Assembly (NCBI RefSeq): GCF_000143415.4
Contig: NW_003314295.1
Coordinates: 248,001-312,000, forward strand
Source of the DNA: Selaginella moellendorffii
Taxonomy: Eukaryota > Streptophyta > Lycopodiopsida > Selaginellales > Selaginellaceae
Length of the DNA stretch: 64,000 nt
Reading direction: 5' to 3'
Each line of letters begins with the position of its first letter. Position 1 is the first letter of the stretch. The notes below the pieces were generated by a model, which saw only the letters and a list, made by a program, of their open reading frames with translations, searched no databases and was not told the DNA's origin. A program made the position numbers and the translations under genes. Positions 1 through 12,000 of this stretch are shown here, in pieces.

Positions 1-71
1 GCCAACTGCTGAAGATTGCACCCTACCTCACCAATCAGCTCATTGATCTGACATCTGCACCGACCAACACT

Positions 72-520
72 TTGACAGACTCGTCCACACTCAACTCGAC
101 ACAGACAGCTGTTGACACATTTCGCACCGAGATTCAACCAGGCGATTGTGACAATGATGTTCCGACAATTGACCTACGACTTGACAAACACCTTGTTCGA
201 GGAGCCATAATTGACGGTGGCTCCAGCATTAATATTATTGAAGAAAGTCTTGTTCAACAACTCAACATCGGCCCAGTGCACCCAGCACCTTTCAATGTCC
301 GAATGGCCGACCACCGATCTGTTCAACCCAAAGGCATCATCCAAAAAGTCAACACCACCATTCAAGGCATTGTAATACCAGTCAACTATGTCGTCCTCAA
401 ACTACTGGAGCAGACCGACAGATTCTCCTCGGTCGACCTTGGCTCCAAACTGCCCAAGTTTATCAAGATTGGCCCAATGACAATCTTATCCTTCGCGGAC
501 CAGACAGACCGACAACTGTG
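72..520 (+). pseudogene. retropepsin-like aspartic protease domain of the gypsy element
   Basis: This frame carries a retropepsin-type active-site motif (IIDGGSSINII, about residues 47-57; the family norm is D[ST]G, so the second position is G here). The conserved downstream LLGRPWL motif lies near position 437 but in another frame, so a one-base indel around 400-415 separates the protease core from the rest of the polyprotein. The domain would process the Gag-Pol polyprotein. It is the N-terminal part of pol and was probably preceded by gag outside the window. Confidence 0.75.
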
Positions 521-2446
521 TCGACAAAAGCGACTAAATCACTGTCCAGCCACAACCGACCTATTGACTTGGAAGAATATAATCTCAAAGATGGCCTCGA
601 CGACTATCAAGAACAACAAATTCTCAAAGCCTACCCCGATCTTGAACCTTTGGCCGAGATCGACCTGTTTCGAATCATCGCAGACTTCCAACGAGAACGA
701 CCCCCGATTACATCAGCACTGAAAAATCCAGTCACTCGAGATACAAAACTCGAAGCGCCACTGGCATTCACAGTCGACAAGCACAACAAAGTTGCCTACA
801 TTCCATCCATTCCAGCCGACCAAAAACTCGAAAAAGTCAGCCTTGCCGACGACGGCAACGAACACTACATTGTACTCGCCACTGACATCTCGGCAAGTTT
901 TCGAGACAAAGGCATCAATCTTCTCCGAAAGAAGAAACACTTGTTCGCTTGGAGTTATCGAGACCTTAAGGGAGTTTCACCAAAACTCAGCCTTCACACC
1001 ATCACCCTTCTTCCAGACTCAAAACCAAGAAGACAAGCAGCCTACTGGATGAATCCGAATCTGATGGAACAAGTAAAGAAAGAACTCGACAAGCTTCTCC
1101 AAGTCGAGTACATCTACCCAATTCAGAATCCGATATGGCTTTCACCACTGGTGGTTGTGCCAAAGAAAAATGGCAAACTTCGAATCTGCGTCAACTATAA
1201 ACAGCTCAACGGCGCCACCGAAAAAGATGTCTTCCCGATACCATTTACCGACGAAGTTCTTGACGCAGTCGCCGGACATGAAATGTATTCCTTCCTCGAT
1301 GGTTTCTCCGGCTACAACCAAATTCACATCGCCGAAGAAGATCAGCACAAGACAGCATTCATCAGTCCATGGGGAGCCTATGCCTATCGACAAATGCCTT
1401 TTGGACTCTGCAACGCCCCATTCACCTTCCAAAGGCTTGTCACCAACACTTTCCGAGACTACCTCACTGACTTCATGAGAGTCTTCATGGACGACTTCAG
1501 CATTTTCAGCTCGGAAGATCGACATCTTGAATGCCTGGAGAAATGCCTCAACAAGTGCGAGGAGAACAACATAGCACTCAACCCCGACAAATGCGCTTTC
1601 TATGTCAAATCTGGAGTACTTCTCGGCCACATCTGCAAAGACGGCATTCTCATCGACAAGGACAAAGTTGACGTCATCTCCAAACTCGAACCGCCGAAGA
1701 ATCAGAAAGAACTTCGGTGCTTCCTCGGCAAAGTCGGATATCACCGACGATTCATCCACAAGTATGCTCACATCGCCAAACCACTCACCGATGGACTGAA
1801 ACAAGATGCCCAATGGACATGGACGTCCGAACAGCAACAAGCATTCGACAATCTCCGACTCAAACTAACAACAGCACCAATCCTTGCCAAACCCGACTGG
1901 ACACAAGAGTTCCACATTCATGTTGACACTTCCGACGTCGCCACTGGTGCAATTCTCAGCCAAACTCAACACGACAACCGAGATCAACCGATCTACTACG
2001 CCAGCTGACTACTCAACCCAGCTGAACGAAATTACACCACCACCGAGAAAGAAGCTCTTGGTATGATCTACTCACTTCAGAAGTTCCGACACTACATACT
2101 GTCAACCAAAGTCGTCCTTTTTGTCGACCACAAGGCACTCCTTTACCTCATCAACAAGCCGATACTATCTGGTCAAATATCAAGATGGTTCCTTTTACTA
2201 CAAGAATACAACTTCGAGATTGTCCACAAACCCGGCAAAAATCATGAGCAAGCAGACTATCTCAGCCGGATCACCACCGGCGACAAACCCGAAATACTTA
2301 CCGACAACTTACCCGACTCAAACCTATTCCGAGTTTCAATACCAGCAACCTGGCTCGATGACGTCTTCAGTTACCTCAACTCAGCAAAAGTTCCAGATCA
2401 GTACACTACGTCCGACCAAAAGAAGACTTTTGTTGCTAAAACCTGA
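518..2446 (+). pseudogene. gypsy reverse transcriptase and RNase H region of pol
   Basis: One reading frame encodes RT and the RT-linked RNase H. RT landmarks include SPLVVVPKKNGKLRICVNY, FLDGFSGYNQ, MPFGLCNAPFTFQR and the catalytic box FMDD (the family consensus is [YF][VIM]DD). RNase H follows, with FHIHVDTSDVATGAILSQ and later VDHKALLYL. An in-frame TGA at 2006-2008 falls inside RNase H and another TGA at 2444-2446 precedes the integrase zinc-binding region. The frame is open on both sides of each stop, so these are point nonsense changes, not shifts. Both fit C-to-T changes of CGA arginine codons (inference). Confidence 0.9.
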
Positions 2447-3603
2447 CGATACTCAATCATTGGAGGCACTCTCTACAAACTCGGAATTGACAACATTCTT
2501 CGCCGATGCATCAAGCAGCCAAACACAACTCAAATCATCAAGGAAGCTCATGATGGACCTTCCAGCAGACACTTTGCCGCTGACACCACCACTCGGAAGA
2601 TTCTTCAAGCCGGCCTCTGGTGGCCAACACTCTGGCACGACATTGAAGAATTCTGCAAACGCTGCGACACATGTCAAAGACACCGATTACCACCAAAAAC
2701 TTAGACTCAACAACTCAACCCAACATTCCCAATGGCACCATTTCAGAAATGGGGACTCGACTTTGTCAGACCCCAAGTCAGCACCCGTCGACGAAATCAG
2801 TACATCATCATCGCCACAGATTACACTACCAACTGGGCCGAAGCAATACCTCTCCGACATGCCACAGCGAAAGCAACAGCAACCTTCATCTATGAAAATA
2901 TCATCACTCGTTTCGGCACACCACTCAAACTCATCACTGACAGAGGCACCCACTTCATCAACGAAACAATCGAATATCTCGCCACCAAGTTCAAAATCCA
3001 ACACAAAACGTCAACACCATACTATCCTCAAGGCAACGGTCAAGCAGAAGCAACAAACAAAACACTGAAGACCATCCTCAAAAAAGTCATCAACGATTCC
3101 AGCAAAGACTGGGACGACAAACTTCTTGACGTACTTTGGGCCTATCGAACTGCGTATAAAGTCACCACCAACATGACGCCATTCAAACTCGCCTTCGGAA
3201 CAGAAGCCATCACGCCAATCGAATTCATCGTCCCAAGCATGCGAGTCACCGTCAAGTATAATCTCGACACCCGACATGCAGTTTGAGAAAGGCTTCAGCA
3301 ACTCGAACATCTCGACGAACTCTGACTCAATGCCCTCTGGACACTTCACGCCATCCAAAAACAGAGAAAAGCTCAGCACAACCGACAAGCATCCCGGCAT
3401 AACATTCCCAAATACAGCGTCGACGATCATGTTCTCTGGTACCGAGGACCCATTGGCAAACTTGGCCGAAACTCCACACCAACTAGCAAGGACCTTTCAA
3501 AATCATTGAACTATACCCCAATGGCACCGCCAAAGTCAGCACACTCGCTGAAGACTTCACTGAGATCGTCAACCTCAACAAGCTTCGACCATATCACGTC
3601 GAC
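2447..3603 (+). pseudogene. gypsy integrase region
   Basis: The region opens with an HHCC zinc-binding module (histidines near 2550-2570, CKRCDTC near 2660), then the DDE core. The first Asp is in WGLDFV, the second in ITDRGTHF, and the Glu lies in GQAEATNKTLK. The C-terminal part ends with GPFKIIELYPNGTAK and LNKLRPYH. In-frame stops occur at 2702-2704 (TAG), 3284-3286 (TGA) and 3323-3325 (TGA). A frame change between about 3330 and 3490 moves the C-terminal part into the frame of the next ORF, with a TAG just before GPFK. This is the DNA-joining enzyme of the element and is inactive here. Confidence 0.88.
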
Positions 3604-6009
3604 ATGTTCAGCATCAGCACATCAGCAAATTTCCAACCCAAACCGACAAACACCCCAACACCAACAATCGACAATCACCCCGGCAGACAAAGTTTAACTC
3701 AAATCAGTTCGACACAACTCAACTCGACTCAACACGAACTCATCCACCAACTTCAGCAACAAACAGAAGCAAAAATATATAAGTCCCAAGCCACCGTTGG
3801 ATCAATGCCACCTGAGCAAATATCAACAGTTGAACTTGAGTTAACTTCATCAACAATATCCACCATTGATTTGCAATCAAGCCAAATCAAACCACATCAA
3901 TTCCGTCAACAAATCTCTACCGTTCATCACCAGCAATCGAGCACCGCACGATCAGCCAACCAACAGTTACGGGTCTCAAGAACCCTAATGGGGCGAGCAC
4001 TTCGATCACAGAAAATGAAGAGAAAGATGCCAGCTCATCCACCCCGGCGCCTCAGATACGTCATACACCATATTCCTAGGCTTCCTAGCAACGACACAAC
4101 CACCTGGCTCAAGGACCACGGATTCGAGCTCCTCCACAAGGCCTTTTCAACACACCCTGATCAAAAACTAGCGAGGAAACTGGCCGCCTCCTTCAACACC
4201 AAGAACAGCACCATAACTGACGGCACCAACGAGATCACCCTCAGCCTAGCAAGAATCACCTCTGTTTTCAAAATCTCCAACAAGGGACTGCTCAAATTTT
4301 CAGGAGAAGTTCCAGAGCAAATCATCAAGGCCAATCGAGAAATTACCGGTGAGCTCACATGGGAGGACATCGAGGAGCAGCATATGGATCGCCTCAAAGC
4401 CCTCCTTCTCTACTACGAACTTCGCCCAACAGATCGCACCATCAGCAAGCGCACAGCAGAAGTCTACGGAGCTCTACTCGACGGCAAATGTGTGAACGTG
4501 GCTCATCATCTCCACGAACTCCTTCTCAAGCTTCTCGACCGCGCCGTCCTCACCACACTCAACAAGAAGACCATGCGGACAGTAATCTTCCCACTGCTCA
4601 TCGCTCTACACCAAGCTCTTCCCAACAAGCTACCATGGACAACCCAAACAAACTCCACAGAACAAAGCGACAGTTCTGAAGAACACTCAGAATCAGAAGG
4701 AGCAACTCCTAGCAAGAAACCAAAACCAGCATCTCAACAATCAGGCTCAACTCACTCCAACAACACCAGCTCCAGCAACAAACACTCCAACAATTCAACT
4801 CCACTTCGCCGCCGCCTCACACACAAAACACCAACGAATCCAGCTCCAAAACAGCTGATCCGACAGCACCTCGTCATCAGCGACAATAAAGACAACTCAC
4901 ACCAGTTTCCACACTCACCCCAGAGCCCAAATCCACTCAAATCAGCCCCAAAACCGACAACTTCTCACAAACACATCAACATCGCCAAAGCAAAACATCA
5001 GCTGCTCACCCAGAACTCAGTTTCTCCACCAGCTGAGAACAACATTCTCACCGCCCCAACCTCCTCAACACGTTCCACAAAAGAAAACATTGACTACCTT
5101 CGCCAATCACTTGCAGAACACGGAACCATGCCTACTCCAGCAAATGCCACGACCAGCATTAACAAAACTTCTGCCCCTTCAACAAAATTCTAAGAGAAAA
5201 ATTTGCCAATGGATACATTAATTTCAGCGCCACATCTAGGCCGTTCGTCCAGCATCAAACCAAAAAGCTCCTCTCCACCCACCTCAAAGAATCCGGCCCA
5301 ACCACGTCACCCACATCCAACGAAGCAGATTAAGCCTCCAGCAACTTCAACTCCCGGCAAGAACACAGCGAACCCTAGCGAGATACACCAGGATCACGAA
5401 GTAGGAGCAGGAGCAGCAGCCATGCCTCAGCCACAGAGTCAGGTACGCCGTGATTACGATGAGATCAGGAAGGAATACGAGGATAAACTCCGCGACCCAA
5501 GCTACTGCACCCGTAAGTTGTTTGAAGCCCTCGATCAACGCATGTACCGCGAGCAAGCGAACCAATTCCCAACACCATCCGACATCGCACAGCATCTTCT
5601 CAAGCAAGATTCCTTCATATACACCTAGGGAGCAGTCAAGAAGGAGTTTTACGAGCCTTTAAACCACCGACTGGACACTCAGCTCGAGGAGATGAAGCAA
5701 ATCTGCACTGACCTCCGGGACATCAGGAAGATCGTCTCCAAGCAGCCATCAACCCCATCAGCAGCTCACGAATTCACCTACAAATTTAAATATGAAGAGC
5801 TCAACACCCACTACTGGAAGCTCAAGGATGATCATACTGCCCTCCTGGCTGAGGTAGCCGACCTCCAGGAAGATGGGACAGATCCACCAGACAGTGTCCC
5901 CAACCACGAGCTTACACTCCCATAGCAAAAACGTCGCCTCTATCGACTGGAGCAACAGCAGCAACAAGCGATGGAGACTCACTATGTTCGCACTGAGGAC
6001 GGTGTCTAG
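3604..6009 (+). pseudogene. additional ORF in env-like position of the gypsy element
   Basis: An open frame of 529 codons (3604-5193) lies directly after integrase. The same frame continues past a TAA at 5191-5193 and TAGs at 5626 and 5923 to a final TAG at 6007-6009. Residues about 150-340 form a folded-looking block (WLKDHGFELLHKAF, then LLLYYELRPTDRT, VYGALLDGKCVNV). It resembles the putative plant transposon domain found in the post-integrase ORF of Athila elements. The rest is rich in S, T, P, N and Q. A possible coiled coil sits near 5790-5870 (YEELNTHYWKLKDDHTALL). No signal peptide or transmembrane segment is visible, so a true envelope is not supported. Function is unknown; the domain match is from memory of family patterns. 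Confidence 0.6.
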
Positions 6010-6149
6010 TTCTGTCAGGGGAGCAGAGTGTCCCAACCAAAAACAAGGTTCAGGGGACTCCGACTTTGAACCCAAGGCTGCATCGGAGCCATAGATTAAA
6101 TCATGCACAGTATATAGTATATGTTAGCAATTAGAACCACTAGCCTTTC

Positions 6150-6160
6150 AAAGGGGGGAA
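6150..6160 (+). other. polypurine tract of the gypsy element
   Basis: AAAGGGGGGAA is an uninterrupted purine run located just after the last ORF, where plus-strand priming would occur. The 3' LTR probably starts within the next 10-20 bases (a TG at about 6169). No second LTR is in the window to confirm this. Confidence 0.65.
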
Positions 6161-6510
6161 TCCAAATTGTGGATCCCTATCTCCATTCCATCGTTTCTCT
6201 TATCAATACACAGCATTCTTTTACTCGTGCTTCTTCTCTACCCTTGGAGATCGGGCCCTTTTCTCTTTTATTTTCTTACTAACAATAGATTTCCAGGGAA
6301 GAGGAGTTTTCACACCTCTTCATAAGGCGTGGTGAGTTGAGGGGTATAGGGACACCTATATTCCGTTGTCATGGGCTCTTGGCCGGGGAGGCTAACTTAG
6401 GCACACCGCTAAATGGGGGAATGCCCCCGGAGACATGGTCAACAAGTCATAGGATAAAAAAAAAAAAGAGACGTTCGATGTAGGCATTGAACTTCTTCTA
6501 TGAGTGGTAG
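6161..6510 (+). repeat. probable 3' LTR of the gypsy element
   Basis: This non-coding stretch follows the polypurine tract. It contains pyrimidine-rich DNA, a short poly(A) run at about 6457-6469 and no ORF. Position next to the polypurine tract is the only support. Its right edge is not defined. Confidence 0.45.
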
Positions 6511-6515
6511 AGTTG

Positions 6516-7360
6516 TAAGGAACCGACTCCCCAAGATGTCGTAGGCTAAAGGATCCCCGAAAGCATGACCGAAATGACAAAGAGTTCATCGGATGGGACC
6601 GAGTCGAAGATCAAGTCCAAGACCGACTCTGAGACCGAGTTCGAGATAGAGTCCGGGATCGAGCCCGAGGCCGAATCGGAGACCGAGTTTGAGACCGAGT
6701 TCAAGATAGAGTCCGAGATCCAAATCGGGTCCAAGACCGAGTCTGAGGTCGAGTCCAAAGTCAAGTCCGAGATCGGGTCCGAGATCGAGTCCGAGATCGA
6801 GTCCGAGACCGAGTCCAAAGTCGGGTCCGAGATCGAGTCCGAGATCAAGTCTGAGACCGAGTCCGAATACTAATACGGGTCAAGGGGTGAAAGCCCAAAG
6901 CGTGCATCTCCCAGGGGGGGGGCTGCAGGGGGTTCCAAAAGTATAGTAGGGATAGTGAGGTCTAGAAACCAGTCTTGAAGGAACTCTCCAGTGGTGCTTC
7001 CAAACTGACTTGAGGTTGAGACTGGGGCCGAGGGGCCTTGGGTGGGAGTGAGTATGGGCTTGGGTGGTGCCAGAGGGGTCACTCAGGGAAGTGCTCAAGA
7101 GCAGCTCCCACTCCCGAAAGGGAAACCGACTGTGGTGCTCCCGGCTCATGTGGAGTGGTGCCCCACTTGAGTACCTTGTGGCTCATTGATCCTCGCCCTT
7201 CCTAGGGGCTTGGGCCTTCCCTTCGGGATGGAAGTGGGGTGGTAGAGGTACCCATACCAGGCCGTTAGGCCACGGTGTTTTGCCCCGATGTCCCAAAACA
7301 AGTGTTACACCCAAGGCTTGGGATTTAGAGGGTCTCATGATCAAGTCTTGTTGTAACAAG
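6516..7360 (+). repeat. dispersed repeat with GAGTCC/GAGATC tandem core, copy 1
   Basis: It starts with TGTAAGGAACC and a flank that recurs at 33063. It then carries about 280 bp (6590-6872) of degenerate 6-bp units of the form GAGNCC/GAGATC, and continues with GTGAAAGCCCAAAGCGTGC. The downstream part (CCAAAAGTATAGTA; GGCCACGGTGTT) recurs in inverted orientation around 30,850-31,260. Both strands of the core are open, giving E/S/K-rich or S/D-rich low-complexity peptides. I regard these as by-products of the repeat, not genes. Confidence 0.75.
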
Positions 7361-8754
7361 GGGTGTTAGGAACCTGGAGGCTTGGTGTGCTTGGCTGCTT
7401 GTGCCTGCGGGGAGTGTAGCCGAACCTTAAGTCCAATCTAACCTGGGGAGGGGGATTGGGAGAGATTTGGGAATCCGTGGATGGATGGCTAACGCTCTGT
7501 TGCTCGTGCAGTGAGTAGCTGAAACCAAATAGGACCAAGCAGGAGCTGGTACAATATGCGGGAACCTTAGCGAGGGAACTTAGCACAAGCCAAGGTAGTG
7601 TTGGTCGGATAGACGAGGTAAGCTGGCAAATTGGAAAGGAAAAATTTATGGCTTACAAAAAGGCTATGCCTATGTTGTGGGTGATGTTATGAACATAACT
7701 GGTTCTTGAGCCAATTCAACCATGGGGCAAGAAATTCATGCCAATCACGAATTCTACTACTTACGTAGATATTCTGGCTAGATTCCAACGGCAGGCTGAA
7801 TTTTATACTAATAGACAATGACAATATCAAGGTTAGCATCAGTAATTTTTGCTGGCTGAAACCATGCTATGTGAAACCATTGTAGGAATTCAAAGATGCT
7901 TACGATGTCGTCAACTATGGAACAACAAAACTGTCAGCAACTTCCTTCGAGCTCCCAAGTTACAAGCTGGTGATATAGACTTGAGCTAGAGAATTCTGAG
8001 GATCTTGATCAATACTGGCTTCTAAAGGTAATGGAGCCAGTTCAAAAACTGCACCAAGAAGTAACAGGAATATAAAAGGATGATTTTACTTAACTAAAGT
8101 TATCTTGTGATAATATATATTAAGAACAAACATTTTTTCTTAAGCAAACTTGTAAGGGGACTGAGATAATAGTGAATATATCTAGAATATATTTAAATAT
8201 TCTAAGATATTCTACTATCTAACACTTGCTATTCATTTAGATTAATCTTGTATTTATAATTTATAAACTTTCTTAAACCCTTTCTAATATATTCTTTTTT
8301 ATTCTATTATCTAATGGTTGAGATGCAACAAGATTAATCTTGTGTTTGTAAACTACAAATATGCTTATAACTATAAACTTTATTTGATCAATTAGATTAA
8401 TAAGTAAGAATAACACTACTATTAAGTAAACAAAACGTTACTATATGTAATGTGTAGCAATTTATATATATTGAAAACAAACATTATTTTTACTTTTCAT
8501 ACCACTTGCAGATAAATAATTATCTTTGAACAAGGTTGTTTAGATTAAGTGTTTTATTTATTCCAAAATTGGGTTAAAAAGTGGAGTTAAAATATTTTAA
8601 GTCAGCTAATAATTATAATAATATAATTAATTAATTATTAATATCTGTTTATCTATTTATTTTTTCTTTTAAAAAAGTATGAAACTATATATAGTAGATA
8701 AAAAGTTTATTAATTAAAATATACTAATTATGTGATTATATTGAGCTTGAAGCA
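7361..8754. other. no gene seen; AT-rich and degenerate sequence
   Basis: The part from 7620 to 8090 has scattered short frames without recognisable domains and may be an old retroelement remnant. From 8090 to 8750 the sequence is strongly AT-rich without usable frames. The duplicated block A begins near 8755. Confidence 0.6.
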
Positions 8755-9063
8755 AGAGGAGCAACTGCATGCTGCCCGAGCTCCCAAAACCGCGAGACCC
8801 CAAACCATCAACCCCTTCTCGTTTCGATTCCCCCTGCCAGCCCTAATTTCGTGGCATATTCTCCCGCGTGAGGCGGAATATTCTAAAAGTACACATTCGA
8901 AAAAAAAAAAACCCCAGCCTTTTGGCTGGTAATATAATACAAAGAAAACTGTACATTCTCTTCATTGTAAAAAATGTTGTGATGCCCCTGGAGCTATCGT
9001 TATGGGGGCAGCACCGAGTTTCTTCGTTCTTTAGAATTTCTTCCATGAAAACCAGTCGATCGA

Positions 9064-12000
9064 TCATCGGTTCTGGAAGTTGAAAACTTTGATGCAGATG
9101 GCGAAGCACACCGCGAAGACGACGACGAGGCCGACGTGAACTCCGGCCACGACGCCCAAGAAGTCGTGCCTGAACCCAAAGTAGGACCTCAAGAAGCGCT
9201 CCACGGTCGTCTCTTCGCCGTCGGCCCGGAACAACGGCGTGGTGACATCTCCGAGCTGAGACGTGAGGAGGCCGTAGAGAGACCACGCCGGTGGCGAGGC
9301 CCAGTAGTACCACCTCCACCACACTGGAATCGCCTGAGAGACAAACCAAAGTGTTAGGGAATCGCAAAAGAAATGTGTGGAATTCATGAACTTACGGGTC
9401 GAGGGATGATGAAGCCAGAGAACAGGTTCCAGATTCCGTAGAATGCCGAGGATACGATGGTTGCAATCTGGTCGTTGGGTGTCAGCGCCACCGTCACCAT
9501 GCCGTAGAGCGTGTAGTAGAGGAACGTCATGTACAAGAAGAAGAGGAACCACAAGAACTTGGCTGCTGTCCATTCCAGCTGCATCGTCGCGTACACAATG
9601 AGTCCATACGCGAAGGCTTGCACGAACACGTAGGGAATCTCGATCAGGACCTGGACGCACGGAGTTTTCCTTGATGAGTCAAACGAAATCTGAAGAGTCG
9701 GATGTATGCTTTACCTGAGCAAAAGCATATGGAAGGGGAGAGTACATTCCAGCGGCTCTTTCTCGATAGTAGACCGTTCGCTCGATAGCAACGACTGGCT
9801 GCACTCCTGATGAATTGCTGAACCCAATGAAGAGCACAGCAGCGTATATAGATCCCATCAGATTAAAGAGGTCTTGTTCTCGTGATCTGCTCACGAGAGA
9901 AAGGCAGGAGTCAGAACCAACGCTCGATTGAACTACACAGCGTTTACCTTTTGGAGCCGATGTCCCAAAACATTGTGCCAAATATTATCGCGACAACCAA
10001 GGTGAAGAACATGCGAACCAGAACGTAGTATGGATTTTTCCAGTATGACTGATGTTGTTTCCACAAGCATCCCATGACCTGTCCGAGGAACGACAGAGGG
10101 TATTGCGTTGGAAACCATATGTCCTCCGTGCCGGGAACCGGAGTGCTCAGCTGAGTAATAATAGCTTCATTGTGCCTAGACACACCAGTGGTTTAGCCAA
10201 GAAAGAGATAATGGTCAAGTGTGCTTACTGGTAGACTGAAGAAGTTTTATAGATGTCCGCAAAATCTACTCCCAGACGATTCTCCACGTCTGCAGCGGTA
10301 ACCTCTAACATCCATGTAGCTGGATTGTATCCTTCTCTTATGTTAGGAACACCGCTAATACCCTGGGGAAATTAATCCATATAAATCATCTCAAGTCTGC
10401 AAGAACAAAGCAAGCGACTTACCTGGAAGTATTCAACAAGTTTGTGCGAGTTCTTTCCCAAGGAACCTGCGTAGATAACGCGCCCTCCGCGTTTCATCAA
10501 CAGAAGCTGGAGAAAGCAGGCAGGTTTTCAAGAGAGTTTGCAAGGTAATAATCGCGTACCTCATCGAAGGCCTCAAAAATGTCAATGCTAGGCTGATGAA
10601 TGGTGCAGACGACAGTGCGACCGGTGTCGACAGTGTTCCGGACCGTTCTCATGACAATTGCTGCCGCTCGTGCATCCAGTCCGGAAGTTGGCTCGTCCAT
10701 GAAAATAATTGAAGGATTTGCAACGAGCTCCACGGCAATTGTCAGTCGTTTCCGCTGCTCGGTCGAAAGTCCATCAACTCCAGGGAGACCAACCATCGCA
10801 TCCCGGAGAGGGTTAAGCTCTACAAGCTCCATAACTTCTTCCACAAACATCTGTTCCAAAACTCATCTTAGCAAACTTGACTACGAAAAACATCTCTCTC
10901 CTTACCTTTTTCGTCCCCTTATCAATGTCATCCGATAGTCGGAGCCAAGCAGAATAAACAAGTGACTCGTACACTGTAACGTTGGGTGAATGAATGTCAG
11001 TTTGTTCGCAATAACCCGAAATCCTAGCAAAAGTAGCCTGGTTTTTGGGATAGCCGGAGATGCGAATGTCGCCTTCAATGTAGCCACCAGTTTTACGCCC
11101 GGCTAAAACATCCATGAGAGTTGTCTTTCCAGCACCGCTTACACCGACAAGAGCCGTGAGAACTCCAGGCCTGAAGCTACTGCTTACGTCGTGCAGCAAC
11201 TGTAATCTATTTTCTGTCACGCCTTGTTGCTTCATTTCCTGTTCCAAGTGCATTAGAACTCAATATCCTACAAAGGAAATGCGTAAAAGCATACCGCGGG
11301 CATGTCAACGTAGTAGTTAACATGATTGAATGACATTGCTAAAGGTTGAAACGGGAGTATCATTCCCCTTTTAGAATCGGCACCCATTCGACCAGACGTA
11401 AGCTCCAAATCTCCTGGCATTCGATGTTAGACCATATAATGAAATTTGTGATGGCGCCATTACCTGCATTAGAAGATCTGCCCGATCGCTTTGATTTTGC
11501 ACGCACTGATCTTTCTGAGACTTCGCCGGTGCGGTTCACGTTTTGCTCTTCTAGTATTTCCTCAGACACTACGGCCTGCGGGTTTCCAGGAGCTGTTTAA
11601 ATAGAAAAAATGAGTACCTACATGGAGAAAAGAAATAGATTTCTACGTACCGCTGAAGTAAGCGAGTGCCAAAGTGAAAACAACGTTGAAGAAAATGGCA
11701 TAAGCCAACTGAGCACCAGTTCCAAGCCAATACCAGTTTTTATTGGGGAACAGGCCTCGAGACTCTAGAACTTGGTTGCCAATGGTGGTGGTCTGATTGG
11801 CATTTTCGAGAATCTGCCATCTTGATGCACTGAACTCGTTCACGGCAAGCGCATTCTGTGCGTACATCATGGGCGACGACCAATATCCCCAAATCCACCA
11901 AGGTTCAACGTCCTCTGGAAATTAAAGACCATTATAAGTTGTGCTACCTGAGTATAGTCAATGGATTACCTCTAGAAAGAAGAAAACCACCGAGGACAAG

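Larger units (their letters stand above)
1..6510 (+). mobile_element. Ty3/gypsy LTR retrotransposon, Athila-like, 5' end outside window
   Basis: The domain order on the plus strand is aspartic protease, reverse transcriptase, RNase H, integrase, an additional long ORF and a polypurine tract. Protease-RT-RNaseH-IN order is diagnostic of Ty3/gypsy. An extra ORF after integrase is typical of the Athila lineage, and the RT wording (FLDGFSGYNQI, FMDDFS) also fits that lineage; lineage is inference. Gag and the 5' LTR lie left of the window, so LTR boundaries cannot be set by comparison. The right limit near 6510 is an estimate, placed where a different dispersed repeat begins. Several in-frame stops and at least two frameshifts show that the copy is dead. 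Confidence 0.9.

Noticed and set aside
1142-1840. 232-codon minus-strand frame
   Set aside because: Antisense of the RT domain; no independent support.
6546-6873. Long acidic E/S/K-rich frame and S/D-rich frame on both strands, as possible intrinsically disordered proteins
   Set aside because: They follow directly from a 6-bp tandem repeat that keeps all frames open, recur at two other sites with the same flanks and have no conserved non-repeat part.
8843-9660. Arg/His-rich frames of 174 and 198 codons over the PDR 3' exons
   Set aside because: Out-of-frame shadows of the conserved C-terminal exons of the transporter, which read correctly in another frame.
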